Source: an uncultured Chloroflexota bacterium (GTDB lineage Bacteria; Chloroflexota; Chloroflexia; Thermomicrobiales; CFX8). Taken from it: a DNA stretch of 37,705 bases. Position numbers and translations under genes: made by a program. Below, one piece after another: positions 34,478 through 37,705 of this stretch. Positions within the stretch are counted from its first letter, which is position 1. Each line of letters begins with the position of its first letter. The stretch is taken from the NCBI GenBank assembly GCA_937870985.1, contig CALMXF010000045.1:1-37705 (forward strand). Direction: 5' to 3'. Below the pieces are notes generated by a model. The model searched no databases, had not been told where the DNA came from, and saw nothing but the letters and a program-made list of their open reading frames with translations.

Positions 34478-35407
34478 ATGGCAAGCCAGCAGGACCGCAA
34501 CGCAGACGCCATTTCACAAGCGCAGCTGCTCGCAGAAGCTGCCGAGGTCGTGCCGGCTCGCCAGGCCAGCCTCTGGGGGGATGCCTGGCGACGACTTCTG
34601 AAGAACAAGCTAGCCGTCGTTGGCCTCGCCACTGTGATCCTTCTCGGCCTCCTCGCGGTCTTTGCGCCGTTGTTGGCGCCGTATGGGCCGGCGGAAGTCG
34701 TCTCACCGGATCTCCGGCTGATGAAGCCCTCGTGGAACTTTCCGCTCGGGCTGGACCAGAACGGGCGCGACATGTACAGCCGCATGTTGTACGGCGCTCG
34801 CGTCTCATTGCTCGTCGGGGTCGTTGCGCAGTTGATCGTCCTCGGGATCGGGGTGCCGATCGGAGCAGTGGCCGGCTATTACTCCGGAACCGTCGACAAT
34901 GCCCTCATGCGAACGGTCGATGTCTTCTACGCGATTCCGCAACTCCTGCTCGTGCTGTTGATGGTCAATATGCTCGGGCCCGGGATGAAAAACATCTTCA
35001 TCGCGATCGGCCTCACGGGCTGGGTGACGATGGCTCGTCTCGTTCGGGGGGTCATGCTCACGAACCGGGAACAGGAGTATGTCAAAGCATCGAAGGTTGC
35101 CGGCGCTGGCAGCGGCTATATCATCTTGCGCCACATGTTACCGAACAGCCTGACGCCGATTATTGTCGCGCTGACGTTCGGCATCCCGCAGGCGATCTTC
35201 ATCGAAGCATCACTCTCGTTCGTGGGCGTCGGGATCCGGCCTCCACAGCCATCATGGGGGCAAATGGTCGGCGCGGGCCAGCAATATATCCAGTCCGTCC
35301 AGCACCTGATGTTCTTTCCGAGCCTGGCCATCGCGATCACGATGCTCGCGTTTACGTTCCTCGGCGACGGCCTGCGCGACGCACTCGACGTCAAGATGAA
35401 CGACTGA
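34478..35407 (+). CDS. dppC: Peptide ABC transporter permease, DppC type
   Basis: A 309-residue second permease with an N-terminal polar stretch of about 35 residues, then the OppC-like helix and FPLGLDQNGRDMYSRMLYGARVSLLVG. The EAA loop is in EYVKASKVAGAGSGYIILRHMLPNS, followed by SLSFVGVGIRPPQPSWGQM and FTFLGDGLRDALD. GGAGATTAACGG links it to dppB with only three bases between the stop codon and the ATG. The following ATPase gene begins 75 bases after its end. Confidence 0.92.
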   Translation: MASQQDRNADAISQAQLLAEAAEVVPARQASLWGDAWRRLLKNKLAVVGLATVILLGLLAVFAPLLAPYGPAEVVSPDLRLMKPSWNFPLGLDQNGRDMYSRMLYGARVSLLVGVVAQLIVLGIGVPIGAVAGYYSGTVDNALMRTVDVFYAIPQLLLVLLMVNMLGPGMKNIFIAIGLTGWVTMARLVRGVMLTNREQEYVKASKVAGAGSGYIILRHMLPNSLTPIIVALTFGIPQAIFIEASLSFVGVGIRPPQPSWGQMVGAGQQYIQSVQHLMFFPSLAIAITMLAFTFLGDGLRDALDVKMND

Positions 35408-35482
35408 GCCACGGGGGCGAGAAGGGGACGCTGGTGACGCTACGCGGCCGATGCCGCGCTTGCAGGACGAGGTGGGGTACCG

Positions 35483-36523
<1,041 letters not shown>

Positions 36524-36563
36524 CAGACGACGGCCGGAAGTAATTCGGAGAATCGAGACAAGC

Positions 36564-37577
36564 GTGGCGACTTCAGTCCAGGAAACCACCGCAGAAAAAG
36601 CCGCGAACGAGGACTATATCCTCGAAGTGAAGAACGTGAAGAAGCACTTCAGGATGGGCGGGGGGATGCTGTCTCGCGGCAACGAGATGAATATCCGGGC
36701 CGTCGATGACATTTCGTTCTCGATCCGCCGTGGCGAAACATTCGGGCTGGTCGGCGAATCGGGCTGTGGAAAGACGACGCTCGGCCAGACGATCATCCGA
36801 CTCTACAACCCGACAGCCGGACAAATCGTCTTCAACAATGCCGACATCTCCGCTCTCAACGCCGCCGACATGCGTAAGCACCGTCGTGGCATGCAGATGA
36901 TCTTCCAGGATCCGTCGGCATCGCTGGATCCACGTATGACTGTCGGTTCGATCATTTCCGAGCCACTCAATATCTTCGGCATCGGCTCACGCGAAGAGCG
37001 AAGAGACCGCGTCCGCGAGCTACTGCGTGTGGTCGGGCTGAATGCGTACTTCGTGAATCGCTATCCGCACGAGTTCTCGGGTGGCCAGCGGCAGCGGATC
37101 GGTATCGCGCGGGCGCTCGCACTGCAGCCAGAGCTCGTTATCTGTGACGAGCCGGTGTCGGCACTGGACGTTTCCGTGCAGGCCCAGGTGTTGAACCTGT
37201 TGCGACAGCTGCAGACGGATTTCAAGCTAACGTACTTGTTCATTGCCCACAACCTCGCCGTCGTCGCGCACATCAGTGATCGGGTCGGCGTCATGTATCT
37301 CGGCAAGATGGTCGAGATCGGTGAAGCCCGCGCTATTACCGAACGGCCGAAACACCCGTATACCCAGGCGCTGATCTCGGCGATTCCAGTCGTCGATCCA
37401 GGCCGAAAGCGCGATCGGATCATTCTCGAAGGGGACGTGCCAAGCCCGGCCAACCCACCATCGGGCTGCCGGTTTCACCCCCGGTGCCCGATTGCCCAGC
37501 CGTATTGCTCCGAGGTCGAACCTCAATTGCGCGAGCTGGAGCCGGGGCATTGGGTCGCCTGCCATTACGCGGAGTAG
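36564..37577 (+). CDS. dppF: Peptide ABC transporter ATP-binding protein, DppF type
   Basis: A 337-residue ATPase starting at GTG 36564. The frame extends far upstream, but that part overlaps dppD. Family opening [18 protein letters not shown], Walker [10 protein letters not shown]-loop [14 protein letters not shown], signature [15 protein letters not shown] and Walker [13 protein letters not shown] are present. The C-terminal [14 protein letters not shown] lies before the end. Paired with the upstream DppD ATPase. No substrate-binding protein gene is present in the window. Confidence 0.92.
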   Translation: MATSVQETTAEKAANEDYILEVKNVKKHFRMGGGMLSRGNEMNIRAVDDISFSIRRGETFGLVGESGCGKTTLGQTIIRLYNPTAGQIVFNNADISALNAADMRKHRRGMQMIFQDPSASLDPRMTVGSIISEPLNIFGIGSREERRDRVRELLRVVGLNAYFVNRYPHEFSGGQRQRIGIARALALQPELVICDEPVSALDVSVQAQVLNLLRQLQTDFKLTYLFIAHNLAVVAHISDRVGVMYLGKMVEIGEARAITERPKHPYTQALISAIPVVDPGRKRDRIILEGDVPSPANPPSGCRFHPRCPIAQPYCSEVEPQLRELEPGHWVACHYAE

Positions 37578-37581
37578 GCGC

Positions 37582-37705
37582 GTGTCGGTGTCAGGCACTG
37601 TCGATCAGGCACGCGCGCTCGCAGAATCAGTCGCGCGTGACAGGTTACGTGAAAATCTCGACAATCTGGGCAGCGATCTCTTGCCAACCCGCGCGAGGGT
37701 GTGTT
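37582..37705 (+). CDS. Start of an unrecognised ORF running off the window
   Basis: A GTG four bases after the dppF stop codon, with GGAG seven bases upstream, opens a frame that stays open for 41 codons to the edge. The product begins VSVSGTVDQARALAESVARD and looks like a charged amphipathic helix. I recognise no family. Close spacing suggests it belongs to the same operon. The real start or the frame itself could be wrong. Confidence 0.4.
   Translation, partial: MSVSGTVDQARALAESVARDRLRENLDNLGSDLLPTRARVC

Overview
The window is GC-rich, densely packed bacterial chromosome carrying almost entirely housekeeping genes. The gene mix suggests a Chloroflexota bacterium, most likely near class Thermomicrobia. 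The pointers are a Bacillus/Chloroflexi-style HslV with a short propeptide, a sigma-54 carrying an inserted zinc ribbon, a DUF951 protein, a topoisomerase I with three zinc ribbons and a lysine/threonine-rich tail, and frequent GTG/TTG starts. The lineage is an inference from gene content and was not checked by search. I saw no rRNA, tRNA, insertion sequence, prophage or CRISPR array.

Left part (1-8031). The left edge cuts a minus-strand gene whose first 192 residues look like a PfaD/nitronate-monooxygenase flavin domain of polyketide or PUFA synthases. Plus-strand genes follow for a phosphodiesterase/phosphatase, a TolB-like beta-propeller lipoprotein and a fused ATP sulfurylase/APS kinase. 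The last has a promoter, a long leader and a hairpin followed by a T-rich stretch. On the minus strand lies an ABC-F ATPase gene. About 490 nt upstream of it, a consensus promoter (TTGACA-N17-TATGAT) drives two very short genes with strong ribosome binding sites, followed by a strong hairpin terminator. Promoter, short ORFs, terminator, then ABC-F gene is the layout of ribosome-mediated attenuation, and this is the most interesting part of the window.

Middle (8198-25605). recN and ybaB are followed by a small membrane protein gene, a DUF951/MFS transporter pair, pyrB, rpoN, a CBS-containing site-2 protease, and an iscR-like regulator with a cysteine desulfurase. A tightly overlapping minus-strand operon encodes a second site-2 protease, an HD protein, ScpA and ScpB. 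After it come two oligopeptide ABC ATPases without permeases, a branched-chain aminotransferase and divergent dprA.

Right part (25651-37705). A mannose-1-phosphate guanylyltransferase, topA, hslV-hslU, a GT2 glycosyltransferase and a ROK sugar kinase are followed by a peptide transporter operon. That operon (permeases B and C, ATPases D and F) is transcribed from a strong promoter through an untranslated leader of about 285 nt. A further ORF begins right after it and runs off the window. No substrate-binding protein gene is present for either peptide-transporter set.

Genome maintenance is strongly represented (recN, ybaB, dprA, topA, scpAB). So are proteolysis (HslVU and two M50 proteases) and sulfur metabolism (sat-cysC, iscR-iscS).
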